The translations under genes were made by a program, and so were the position numbers. The notes beneath the pieces were generated by a model. That model was not told the origin of the DNA. It saw nothing but the letters and a program-made list of their open reading frames with translations, and did no database searches. 64,000 nucleotides of DNA from Phoronis australis (Eukaryota > Phoronida > Phoronidae): assembly GCA_002633005.1 (NCBI GenBank), contig NMRA01000527.1, positions 124,001 to 188,000 on the forward strand, in the 5' to 3' direction. How positions within the stretch are numbered: position 1 is the stretch's first letter; every line of letters starts with the position of its first letter. Positions 15,201 through 30,500 of the stretch are shown piece by piece.

Positions 15201-16121
15201 ATGCGATTTTTACCAAGTAGCCAAATGAAATCTGAGGTCACTGCCATTATCGACTAGCAGGTCGTCAAACTGAGCCTGATCAATTAAAATAAGCATTTGT
15301 CGAACTACACAATTCATTTGGAAGAACAAAATAAGGTAAAATGTGCTGAAAGCGGACATGATTTTCAGCACATTCACTTGTAGAGTGAGGGAGGTTCGAT
15401 TTCCGCTAAAAGTGGAGTAAACGGGTCCCTCTTGAAAATGGCTACCAGGAACCAATTTCACTAATTGCTTATTCAGCGAAAACTGATTCTCGGCAGCCAT
15501 TTTCAAGAGGGGCCGTTTATTCCATTATTACAAGATTTCCTGACCTCACCATCATTCCTAAAATTGGAAAATTGCAAACTCCAGTATCACAAAATACATT
15601 AGGCCTACTCATTAATTCATCATGACATTGTTGTAGTGCTTCCGGTGAATTATATGAGCCTCTGTTAGCTACTCGCTAACGGGCAATTGCCTATTAACTG
15701 AATGGTTTGCACGCTTGCCGGTTTTATGGGGGTCGCGGGTTCGATCCCCGGGTCGGGTAATCTCGGCTGTTACTACAACATCAGAAAGGAGACTCGAGAT
15801 TTTAAATTATTTTAATTAATTCGTTACCTTTTCATATTTTTCTCTTTCAAGTACCCTGTCTGCTTTTGCAGCTTCTAACCTTTCAACTACTAGTTTAAGT
15901 TCAGCGACGTCAGTGTTTTCTTTTTCGTTTCTTGTGGCAAGGAATTCCAAGTGTTCCAAAATCTTGATCACTTTCGGCATCAGTTCCGTGACAGCATCCG
16001 CTCCATAGTTGTCGATCAATACTTCAAAATCTTTCCCGATCACAGCAGCAGCGTCATAAACATCCACTACTGTTAAATTATACGCTTCATCAGCCATTTC
16101 GTCAATATTCTGGTTCACCAT
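3258..16121 (-). CDS. RILPL1: RILP-like Rab-effector adaptor (RILPL1/RILPL2 family), 5' part
   Basis: Two coding exons are visible. Exon 1 (16121-15828, 98 codons) starts at an ATG and carries the RH1 domain (VVDVYDAAAVIG, then ELMPKVIKILEHLEFLATRN), ending in a charged helix before donor GTAACG. Exon 2 (3393-3258) begins ELEQIEDTWRQE, which aligns in register with human RILPL1 just after its RH1 helix; it is phase 0 to phase 0 at this join and has donor GTAAGT. In the family, RH1 binds the dynein light intermediate chain or myosin-Va and a later RH2 domain binds phosphorylated Rab8/10 or Rab36; RH2 is not in this window. The 12.4-kb intron is inflated by a duplicated 1.5-kb block. RILPL1 is favoured over RILPL2 and RILP by the exon 2 match, but the assignment within the family is inferred. 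Confidence 0.85.
3880..3940. repeat. 29-bp direct doublet
   Basis: The string AAAACACAACCCACTCCAAG occurs twice, near 3881 and 3910, inside RILPL intron sequence. It is a simple local duplication. Confidence 0.8.
4515..4590 (-). repeat. tRNA-derived SINE head (degenerate)
   Basis: On the minus strand an A-box-like TAGCTCAGTGCCG (4577-4565) is followed about 35 nt later by a degraded B box GAGTTCTAATCC (4530-4519), the spacing of an internal Pol III promoter. The anticodon region does not fold convincingly, so this is probably a tRNA-derived retroposon or a decayed tRNA rather than a working gene. Confidence 0.5.
5299..5370. repeat. Short foldback element
   Basis: A perfect 16-bp inverted repeat (TGTGCTAGAAAAGGGG at 5299-5314 and its complement ending at 5370) encloses about 40 bp. 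It is a small hairpin or MITE-like element in the RILPL intron and makes the surrounding 108-codon open frame untrustworthy. Confidence 0.7.
8619..8915 (+). pseudogene. Possible P2X7-like zinc-finger/transposon ORF fragment
   Basis: The frame reads GFTGYQFEPEYTDQEIQERR, followed by a charged region and a TAA at 8913-8915. The YQFEPEY signature resembles the start of a P2X7-like cysteine-rich domain often found in multicopy invertebrate genes and transposons, but the Cys-rich part is absent. There is no in-frame ATG upstream; the acidic stretch just upstream is in a different frame, suggesting an indel. It overlaps the duplication around the N at 9241. It is best read as a decayed fragment in the RILPL intron. 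Confidence 0.3.
8845..9330. other. Contig join with 89-bp duplicated flanks (N at 9241)
   Basis: Positions 8845-8933 and 9242-9330 are essentially identical (both run from TCATTCTTCACGACTGCGCG to GTAGCACTGAT). Between them lie about 307 bp of a dispersed repeat rich in TCCG units and phrases such as CTCCAAAACCC and TGAAATTTGG, cut by the single N. This looks like two overlapping contigs or alleles, one with a repeat insertion, joined without merging. Confidence 0.8.
10632..12139. repeat. Left copy of 1.5-kb duplication across N at 12140
   Basis: This block is repeated in the same orientation at 12141-13656 with scattered substitutions and small indels, including a different CA-microsatellite length. 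Because the copies meet exactly at the single N, they are most simply two alleles or overlapping contigs. The block holds a CA/CG-rich microsatellite at 11336-11420 and no recognisable gene. Confidence 0.88.
12141..13656. repeat. Right copy of 1.5-kb duplication across N at 12140
   Basis: Same-orientation near-copy of 10632-12139, starting at the base after the N and ending at CATACTGGCA, where the left copy also ends. It contains the second CA microsatellite (12841-12942). Open frames over the microsatellite are low-complexity artefacts. Confidence 0.88.
14984..15150. repeat. Half copy of a long foldback element
   Basis: It shares the phrases GAGTTAAAGACAT, TAAGGTGTCCCTCTATG and GCAACATGACTTTGATTG with the right arm of the large foldback at 36957-37355. 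It is a single-armed relic of that family within the RILPL intron. Confidence 0.6.
15414..15523. repeat. Foldback element, 29-bp arms
   Basis: The left arm (15414-15442) and the reverse complement of the right arm (15495-15523) share CCTCTTGAAAATGGCT and nearly all other positions. It is a MITE-like inverted repeat lying 300 bp downstream of RILPL exon 1. Confidence 0.7.
15690..15765 (+). repeat. tRNA-like Pol III promoter fragment
   Basis: A perfect B box GGTTCGATCCC (15738-15748) follows a weak A-box-like stretch around TGGTTTGCACG. No cloverleaf with a matching acceptor stem can be drawn, so this is called a SINE head or tRNA relic, not a tRNA gene. Confidence 0.45.
15828..16121 (-). CDS. 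RILPL1: RILPL exon 1, RH1 domain
   Basis: This is a 294-nt phase-0 exon from ATG to the AAAAG|GTAACG donor. It encodes an acidic start, the VYDAAAVIGKDFE helix and the LMPKVIKILEHLE helix of the RH1 dimerisation fold, then a Glu/Arg-rich coiled coil. The frame continues only to a TAA at 15816-15818 if unspliced, which supports the donor. The exon is 374 bp from the TMED2 start codon on the other strand. Confidence 0.88.
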
Positions 16122-16494
16122 TAAACTACATTTAGATGTTCAGCAGTTTAGCACTTTAGTAGCGGAAACATCCCCAACGCACTTGTCACAAGATTTTTGT
16201 TGATAGCCTGACGTGACGTCAATACCGGTAATTATTTCCTTAAAAAAAACATACAAAATTTTATCATTTATTCATGGGCTTGAAGTTTAAAATTATAAAT
16301 TTTAATTCATTATGAAATATTTTGGTGCACTATTTATCATTATTAAGGCAAGTAAATTATAAACATAACTAGGCATGTTATGCAAATATTTCTGAGCCCG
16401 TAAGCTCGGTGAGAGCGCCCTCTACTTTACGTGGCACGACAACGGAGCGGTGTTGTTGAAAACTTCACCGATTTATGCAGTTTTCTTTGTAAAT
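16122..16494. promoter_or_regulatory. Bidirectional promoter region RILPL / TMED2
   Basis: Only 373 bp separate the two divergent start codons, so both 5' UTRs and core promoters must fit here or overlap. No TATA box at a convincing position is seen. The stretch includes a near-palindromic AATACCGGTAATT at about 16220. Shared regulation is inferred from geometry. Confidence 0.6.
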
Positions 16495-20654
<4,160 letters not shown>

Positions 20655-21500
20655 TCTAGGGACTTGTGGGAAAGGAGGCACTGTGCATTCAGCAGTTGAT
20701 GAGAAAGCAGAAAAGCTTGTCAAGGAAAGTTTAGTCATGTGTGATGTTTGTTAGGCCCTAAATTTTTTAATGACTTTGTAAAAGCATGTTCTAATGTTTC
20801 GTATTGTTCCAGCCTTAATGAAATAATTGGTTAGGATTAGGACTTGCAGTCTTGCTTAAAGTGCTGTTTGTTAATGATTTCTTTCCGAATTACTCCGGCT
20901 AAGTCCTTGCCCGTCTAATTGGTTATCTTTTACTTTAAATTTGGCAAGAGACTGCGATGGCGGTGTAATTTTCCTGTTATGTCTGCTGCTAGCTAGTTAT
21001 CATTTTGTTGTTATTCATAGATAATTCTTCAGTTGGTGTTGTCGACCTCTAGATTAGGCTCACTAAACCTCTGCTGTAGGTGAGAGAACGATGCTGTACA
21101 CATTGGCAACTTATTCAAATGTCCTAGGTGGCGTTAATATGTTGTACGCTGCTACATTTTCTACCCATCGACGCAGTTTGTAAATCTCTTTTGTAAACTT
21201 TCATTAAGTAATATTGTGTCATGTTGCATTTCATGAGGTTTGTTAGCTACTATTGTGCACCTGTCAAATACCTTTATAAGCAGGTATCTTGCATACCAAC
21301 ATGGAGTGTCCATTTCAATTTCAGTTTTGCATAAGCAAGAATGTTACTTGATGCATTCTTGACCGTTTGCTGGTACTTAATTTCAAGGGTCTGTTTTGTT
21401 TGAAAACCGAGCTTTTGTCATCTTGTCTGAAGATCTTCACAGTTAACGGTCTGTATATATTGAAGTTTGGTTGAGGAATAAATGATTGTAGTTTACATTT
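20655..21500 (+). other. TMED2: TMED2 3' UTR
   Basis: From the TAG at 20652-20654 to just past the AATAAA at 21477-21482. The region is T-rich and without credible ORFs, as expected for a long 3' UTR. Confidence 0.7.
21477..21482 (+). promoter_or_regulatory. TMED2: Poly(A) signal of TMED2
   Basis: First canonical AATAAA after the TMED2 stop in a suitable position, followed by a T/G-rich stretch (GTTTTTGTGTTG) about 25 bp later, as expected for a downstream element. Confidence 0.65.
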
Positions 21501-24500
21501 CTGACTTTGTTTTTGTGTTGCACATGCTGTTTCTGGTGAGAATCATTTTTCCATTTTGAGAAACAAAAAATTAGATGCCGTGAGAAAGGGATGGTCGCAA
21601 CTTCATGTTCCGTATAATTCCAACAAATTGCCCTTGAGCTATTGATGAGACTACATAAATTTCACACCAATTGGACGTGAAATGTAGTGGGAGAGGGCTG
21701 TCCTAAGCATTAAGACATTTGACAACATCAAAAATGCATGAAAACAACAAGCACTGATTTATGATTACAACCTAACTAAAAAAACAGCAAATGCTGACAA
21801 TGCAGCCAAGAATTGATCAAAAAGGTAGTCGCCAGAAAATCTTGAAAAACTACAATGGTATGTAGTAACAAAAAAACGATAGCATCAATCTGTAGCATTT
21901 GATCAATCTACAATCCAAATTCCAAAAAAATGTGAAGGGTAACAGACTGTCTGCCAAGCAAAAATTCGAAAAATGGATGACTTGCGGTATCCCGTATCCA
22001 ATTTTGATCAAAAAAAACAATTAGTTTGAGATCTTTATGAATTGCATGTGTACATTATGCTGATCGGACATGAAATGAAACAAACAAGCAAGACAACTTC
22101 ATAACGGAGAAACATACTTTGTGAAATCTTATTTTGCCGAATAAAAAAGCAATACAGAGTAAAATGAATTTCAAAATTGCTATCTTTTCATGCTTTGTGT
22201 GTGATACATGTGCCAGTTTTCATAATTTATTATTTTTGTACAATGTAAATTCTTATGGCCAGCTTAAATGAACATTTTCAGGAACCATCATTCACAAAAT
22301 TAGAGGAAATCAGCAACTACTACGCAACTGTAGACACAGAACTATTTTTGGAAGTTAAAATTCCAGTCAGAAAGTGGTCAAAGCTACATTTTCCTTGTTT
22401 AGTAGTCAATATTGAATTCTCAACTGAAGTGATTTGGGTTTTAAAAATGTTACCAAGCTTATCCGATATTAAATTATTGTTGAACAAGCCCTAACTCGAG
22501 TCGCAATACATGCGCCATTTTTGAATCTGTAATTTTAGGGTTGGCCTACCCAAACTCTGAAGTGTTTTCTTGAGCCTTAATGGTTTTGATATTCTTGTTG
22601 GTAAGAGAAATAGAATCTCCTCATGGTAAGGAATACTGCGAGACAGTTTTTACGAGTAAAAGGCCCAATTCTAATTTAATTTCTTGCAGACCAGCAAAAC
22701 GCAATTTCCAACTAATTCTTTTGCCCTAGTTACACTTTGCAGCTTAAAAAAGATTACTATGTGTCTGCCTTTTATTCTGAACATATTGAAGATCAAATAG
22801 ATGCCTGTAGGTGTTCTAATTCTGCATTAAACAATGTGTCAAAAATCGGGGTATTTTTTATTTAGATTTTTTATTAGATTTTATAAGTGTCTGTTGAAAC
22901 TGCTTTGTGAACTAAACACACTGCACTTAACGACATTTATTGATATGGTAAATGAGCATTTGAAAATGTAATACATCAAATAACTTCTCAAATTGGGGGA
23001 TTTGTCGCAAAAAACAACTGATAAAGTTCCCCAAGACCAACTGTAATAAGATAACAAATAAGCTATTTAAATAACACGACCACAAATACACACACATGAG
23101 CACATAAAAGGTATGAATTTCTTTCTGGAAGCAAGTGACAGAACACCGATCTAAGACAACTCGCATAAATTTAAAGAAAATGAATTGATCAAAAGTGAAA
23201 CTAGTGCACTGTCTGGACATGGCGCAGGCCAGGGAAAAAATCTCCAACAAACTGTCCTTCACCTCAGATTTTTTGCTTTCAAATCACAATCAAACCATCG
23301 TGAGGGTAAAAAAAATCCCAAACAAATTCTCCTCAGATTCACCACAGATTTTTATTTTGCTTTCAAATCACAATTCAATCATACCACAAGTTTCGCCTGT
23401 GTAAAAGTGAATTTTGAGAAGGTTTAGGTAATTGTTGCCGATTACTTTTAACTGTATTCGAATACTTGGCTGGTCCAGGTACAACTCCCAGTACAGGAAC
23501 TGGGACAATGATATTCATAAAAATTTGAAAGTAAACAACAGAACCATAACTAAATTTCCTCACTGATATTAACGAATCATGGAACAGTGATTGCTTTATA
23601 TGAAGTTCATTCTGTATCACAGTTCTATCTGACAAATATTAACAACAACTATTTCAGAAATAAATCACAAATCAATAGTTACAGCTAAACAAATTTAAGT
23701 GACCGAGTATGAAAAATATAACACAATGACTAAGTAGAACGGTGAAATTTATGAGCCTACATTTCAGGTAACTTCCCAATGAACAAGAATCAAAACTTCC
23801 TTTTGACTTCCCTCACAATATTCCCTATTACTACATAAATATATAAATCTTCAACCGGTGAGGAAATGTATATTGCAAATAGTCTGGTCAGCACGCCAAC
23901 TGTGGCCACATCACGTGACCTAATGAATATAAGTCTGAAAAGATTTCTGCCCTGGACTTGAGCTCTGGACCTTTTGTGGTATCGCCAGAGGTGGTGTGCC
24001 GACCCGACTTAGAAATCTTTGCCATATATATTCTCTATTATTCAATTTCAATGAAACTAGATGGCTTTGACAGTTACGTCATTTTAAAAGAGACTACTGG
24101 CACAAATTGTGAAAACAGTGTTAAACAATTACAATATTCCACAAAACAATGCTTATTTGAAGCACAAGAGAAGTTAACACTATATTGCACTAAGAAACAT
24201 TCTACTGTACACAGCCAGACATCAAAAACAAAAAACAAGAAATGTAACCTATGAAGAGAAAGTGGCAGAAAAAAATCAATTTGGATTCATCATAAAATTG
24301 TTTCCGTCATTGTTCAAGACAGATAAGCGCAATTTTTACCCAATCAACAAATTAAGTTGCAGTCAAGATAGATTCATAACATAACATCGTTCAAAAATGA
24401 TCCTGCATGAGGTCAAAGAAATGTTAAATAAATAAAATGATGGCCAGTCAGAGAAGATATTCCCTGAACAAATTGTAATGCTAACACTTATGCAAAGTCT

Positions 24501-24515
24501 GCTGATGCTGGGTGA
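21501..24515. other. Convergent spacer between TMED2 and the VPS9 gene
   Basis: No coding exon is seen. The right part is probably the 3' UTR of the minus-strand VPS9 gene; TTTATT (AATAAA on the minus strand) occurs at 23351-23356 and 22936-22941, among other AT-rich candidates. A repeat half-copy (GTCTGGTCAGCACGCC, near 23880) belongs to the foldback family at 31441-31560. Confidence 0.5.
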
Positions 24516-27500
24516 TCACGTCTGCTTGCCGTATGTGCTCGGAAGAATGTCATTTTGAAGAGAACCTAGGAAATCTCTAGAAAAAAGAAACCACATTCAT
24601 AAATGTCTGTCAGGGCATCACACTATAAAACAAGAAAACAGTTGTCTTATTAAACAGTGCAACCAAATCAGTGAATGTTAATGTTTCGTGACTAATACAA
24701 CCCGCAGATCAAGGCCCTAGATCTAATCTCCAAGCTAAAACTCAACTTAGACGCAAGACGAGAAACCTAATCAATCATGCCGCCTGATTCTAGTACAAAA
24801 TTTGCAAGCGTTACTAGAAGCATGCCATGCAATTGGTTTCGAGTACAGAGATTAGACCCCATGTCCGGGACCCTGCGAGAAATTTGGATTTTTTTCAAAT
24901 CCAGCAAAACATACACATTGCCTTGAATTTCTTTATGTATTAATTACAAGCAGGCGTCCTAGTACACAACAAAGAAAATTGACTTATTTGTAACAGTTTC
25001 AATATGCTAATGGTTACCATTCTCAAACAAACTCATGCTTGGTAGTTGTGGTCAGCCTGCTCAATACTCTGGATAACTGGAAACCCACTTCGTGTCTATT
25101 CATGAACTCCCTCTATTTCTAAATCCCCAAAGCTTCCTCAATTCATTGGCAGGTTTGATGGGTACTGTTGATAGCAAACATGCTAATAAAAAGGCAAATC
25201 AAGGACATTAGAAGAAACCATGAGAAGTCACGAATAGACAAGAGGGGGGAGGGTTTAGCTGTCCAGAGTATGGAACAGCCTGACCATGTCACTTTGGGTA
25301 AGTTTATTTGAGAATGATAGCTGCTAGCTCACTGAGCAATTTGCTCTTCTGTGTACGAAGAAACCCACTAGTTATTCATGGATCTAACACAATCAAGTTT
25401 TTAGCATTTTATGCATTGATGAACTCATCAAGGCTCCTCTGAACAACTTCTAGCATGTTTCCAAAAGCCTTACCCCAAAGCACTAGTCTTGGTCTGTGTC
25501 TTGCCAGGTGGCGCTGAGGTAGTTGGGAACACTGAAATATGAATGAAAGAGAAACCTGAGTAGTCTATCATTGACCATTTTACACATAGCACACATGTGT
25601 AAATTTGCTCGATGCGAGTCATCCTGTCCAATATCCCGAAAGTGTCTCACAGGTGGTCGTTTGCTTGCTAAGCTGTCAGTTGATTTTGAATAGATGCTAC
25701 CCACATCTACGATGAACTGAACTTCTGACGGCTTGAAATACAACTAAAATGAAGTGATTCCTACAGATCATTCATCTAAGTTTACTAGCAGTGCTGTTTT
25801 GAATTACTGGTATACCACAATCCTTTTGTGTATATGATGTCTTACACTATTTGTAAATAGGTCATTGAAAAGCCAGAGTGCTGAACCACTGACAATCCTT
25901 AGTGGCATTTTACTAAAAAAACAGTGTGGGTTCAATAATGCTGGTCTCTCGCAAGACACTCACACCAAAAAATCTTGGCTAGAATGGAAACTGGTTACAA
26001 ACTGTTTTCTCTCATAATTTAATATTTTGGCATAGGAGTCCAATCACTTTTAGACATGTCCACTGTGACAGTGTGCACCAGTAATGTCGAGAACATAGAG
26101 ACATGAAACACAAGGCAGATCAGGCCAATCACTGTCACCTTGTGCAACCACATTACAAAGCTTGCTAAACACGTTCCCAAATAAAAGACTACTAACCCAT
26201 TCTTACAGGACCAACTAACTGCCAGTCATAGATTTCACCAATGCCTACCTGTTGGTGAGTTTTTGCTGACATTAGCAAATTCTTGAGTAGACACTGCTAA
26301 CATCCTAGTGATTCTGTCCAGTTGTCGATCAACCCGTGTGGCTCTTGTCTCGTTCAAATTTGTCAACGTATCCAAAACGGGGAGATCAGGTACTGTTTTG
26401 TCTAAATTACTTGTGCTTGCCTGCAAAGAGTACGGAACTGTTCATTAGACAATGTTTAATTCTTAACATTACTAGAGCCAAAGATTGGTCTCACTTTACT
26501 TACAAATTGTACAGAGCCATAATATTGGAGCAAAGTATATAGTTGCACTACGAGTCTTTTTTGCCCATGGTCTCATTGAACTAAACGCAGTAAATTCCCA
26601 ACAGACAACGCATTTTATGTACTACAAATTTTGCTATCGTTCAGCCATCACTATGAAAAGTTATTGATTTAAGTATGCGAAAGGAAATTTCAATGGATTT
26701 AAAACACACCTTCTTAGAATTGTCCTCTCTGTTTGCTAAGAGTTTCATAAAACTGGTGTTCTTCAGGTATTCCACAGCTGCTTCCAATGTCACAAAACTG
26801 TAACTGTAATAAATGAAATGAAAAAGTCCATTAAAGTCATGCAGGACCTAGACGAGTGGCCAAATTTGGCTAACTTGGGAACTACATACCTCAAAAATGA
26901 CCAGGTTCATATGACACCTTGAGATGATATGCTTCTTGCACTTGGACTATAGCCTATCATGCACTATTTGTTTACAATAGAATTGTTAGAAATTGTTTTT
27001 TAAGAAAATTCAACTTTTGCTGTCAAATGATAGCACTTTTATAATTTTCAAGAAAAAATGCATAAAATTGAAATAAAATGATATTTTAGAAAACTGTAAC
27101 AGTGTTTTTGAGATCTCATTTTGAACATTTACATCAAATAAAATTTGATCATGCCATTGATACCGTTGTTTTGCTAACAACGTACCCTGATTCTTTCTTG
27201 CGAAACTTTACTAAAACGATCTAGTCACGTGACCCAACGTGACCCAATTAATAAAAGAATGGTAAAAAGGCAAAAATACATTCCACAGGCTTTCTACTGT
27301 TACTGAGGTAAAATATAAAGTTTTCTAAATATATTGCTAAATGTACAGGCTTGTTGATAAGGTCCTACATAACCTGAACAAACTGACGGTCCATATCTGA
27401 ACAAACTGACAGTCCATATCTGAACAAACTGACAGTCCATACCTGAACAAACTGACAGTCCATATCTGAACAAACTGACAGTCCATATCTGAACAAACTG

Positions 27501-30500
27501 ACAGTCCATATCTGAACAAACTGACAGTCCATATCTGAACAACAGGGCTGGCTTGCTTGGCTTTATTAGTTCTAGGAAAGCAGCGAAAATGTGACGTGCT
27601 AAAACAGCTATCAAAGTAAAGTACAACCCTTCATAATGATACACAAAAACCAATGGGAGACTTTCAAATTGCAACTTGGCGACTGGTCACGTGGGACCGA
27701 ATACCACTGGCCTCTGGAGGACCAGGACGAGGAGGCATTTTATAACTTTTGTTTAAAACATATTCAGTGTAATTACATACAAAGTAAAAGGGTCTTTTCA
27801 TGAAGTCAAACTGTTCCCCTATTCCACCTGCTGCAAAGATAAAGTAACTGGTTCAGCTGGGTGGGGATATGAGTCACCGGTCCCACGTGATCAACTACCT
27901 GATTGCTTCCTAAAAGTCTCCCATTTATCGACGAGTCAATAAAGAATTCGTTGAAATTTTCTAAAAACAGATATTAACTGAATAAAGAATAGCTGCGTCA
28001 AACATTTGAAGAAAATCCTTTCGGAGCCACCTCACAGTGGCCTAGCTTTGAATGATGTCACGAAATTTTATGCAAATCTACTACTAATGAAGCAATCCAA
28101 CAATCTGACTTACCTGAAATCACCCGGTTGTACCATAGCCCACTGGAAATGTTTAATATAAAACAGCGAGCTGCACAAGCACTTGCATTGAGCATGAATT
28201 GCAACATAAACCTATAATGAAATTTACAAAAAATCAAATGTAGACACCATAAACCTGTTAAACACCCACGTTAACACAAAAATGAGTGCTAGTTATGTAG
28301 TCACTGGGCCGTTACCAAGCAAATATAGATAAAATAATAAAAAACATACACAGAAAGATAAACCAGGTATAGTGGTATAAAAACAGAAAAATGGAGGTTA
28401 TTGCTGATTGTGTTTGGTTTTAATAGTGCAGTGTTTTGCATGTCATCCAAATAAAAGTGGATGATAGGGACACTTTCTCGTGACCAAAGGAAGATAATTG
28501 AGGGTTTCTTCAAAGAATACAACTGCAGCCACAGTTTATATTTTTTACATTTTATTTCATTAGTAAAGATAAATAAAAATATGCCATTAGTGCCCAGAAA
28601 TCGGTAAGAAACAGTGATGAATTTTATTTTATATCAAGCTATTCCTGCATTTCTTAACACAAGAGCATACTTAAGTGTCAATGTTAAGATAATTGTTAAC
28701 CTTCATGGATTTTTTTTGAAAAATTCAATATTCAAAACATTATATAAAGAAATATCTAGATTTTGCATTGCCACTCATACTATTATTTTAAACACGATAT
28801 TTATACATAAAATATGCAAGTTGTCAGGGATGACTTAAATTGATTTCACTCACATGACAAATCTTTATCAACAGTTTAGACTTTCTAGAAATTCGTGTTC
28901 AAAGCAGCAAATGACTACATCACATGGTTATAAACCATTGTACAATGTTTTAACTCATAAATTAGGAGCTTTCAATTATCAAGGATTCACAATATATATA
29001 CATACTTTTATGGGTTTTTTTTTTAATGTTTGTTACAAAATCTTCAATACAATGAATACACATTCCCCACAAAGTGCCAAGAGGCGTTATGATTGGGTTA
29101 AATAAATTTAAAGAAATTTATATACACAAACACATAAATTAAAAAACTGATGTTAAGATTACAATGACATATGATTTCGAAAGTAAATAAATCATTTTCA
29201 TACACAATAAGTTATTTTACATGTATACAACTCTATCCACTCACACTAAAAGATTTAATATTATAAAGAACATTTTGATACTATTTCGAATAAAACCTTA
29301 TTTTCATTTGGGTTGAGTTCTTGACATCCATATAGAAAAAAATTAATTTTGTGGTACATTTCAGGAATATCAGAATATACTGTTATGGGTTGAAACTGGA
29401 CACTTAAAAAAAGTCATTCCACAAACTGCTAAATGTTTTCACAAAGGTTGAGAATTACATTAAAAACATTTCGTATCAAAACGGACCTTTTTGGATTCAC
29501 TTATATTCCATATTAAGGAATCCTGCCGAGTCTAATTCCAACTTATTCTAAGCTTACCATTAATGGAATAAGATCATCTGAAGTCAAGTGAGTTAAGACT
29601 CTACACATAGATGTGCTCTCAACATGTGACTTCACTTCACTGGTAATCAGGTCCTACAAAAGCAAAACATTTTCAAGTGAAAGCCGGGATGAAACATGCT
29701 GTGTTCTTAAAATTGTTAAGCAATCATATATTTTTTCTTATTGTTCTTGCCAGTGCGGTGGTAAAAAAATCAAATATGCTTGAAACATAACTCTTCTAAA
29801 CTTTTAGACACAGAAACATAAGAAGCTTAAGAACAGTACCACTGTCTGCGTCAAGAATATTTTGAATCTAGGAAGCTAAGGGCAGGTCATGAGTATTTGA
29901 TTAGGCTCTTAACATCTTGTGTCCTGTGTTAAGACTCCATACACAACAGAACAAATACACTGACTTTGAAATGACAACTATTAGTTTTAATGGATAATCA
30001 CGGGAATGAGACAGAAAAATGAGGGACATAAACCCAATATTATGGGCAAATAGCGCATTTTTTCTAACAATGCCTCTTAATTTAGTGAAGAGGCTGTGAC
30101 TATCAGCAGCACTCATTTTTTAAGTTTTCTGCAGTCAAAACTTACCAATGTGTTTTTAATGCAATTAAGCATTTCAAGAGGAGTTGTCAAATTATCTAGA
30201 CATTTTAGTTCCGCAATCTGAAACAAAAATCATTGAAACACTCAAAACACAAAATCATGTTGAGATGAAGCAAATCCAAGTGTCTGTCAAAAAGTGAAAA
30301 GCATACAGAATGGCAACTCAGTAATAGTCACTTACAAGGTCCCGCATTTTGAGAACCAGTTTCATCCACTGAATAACAGGCATCAAACTGGTACTCAAAA
30401 CTCGGGGGCCCCCTCTCACTAATGCCGTAACCACAGTATCTAGTAGAAATTTAACACATTAAAGTGTCACCTGATATTTTTAATTAAACAAGATATAGTT

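Noticed and set aside
25483-25556. Read-through of the penultimate VPS9 exon to a TAG at 25483
   Set aside because: Splicing at 25556 to 24576 keeps phase and gives a natural C-terminus, so read-through is the less likely model, though an alternative end is possible.
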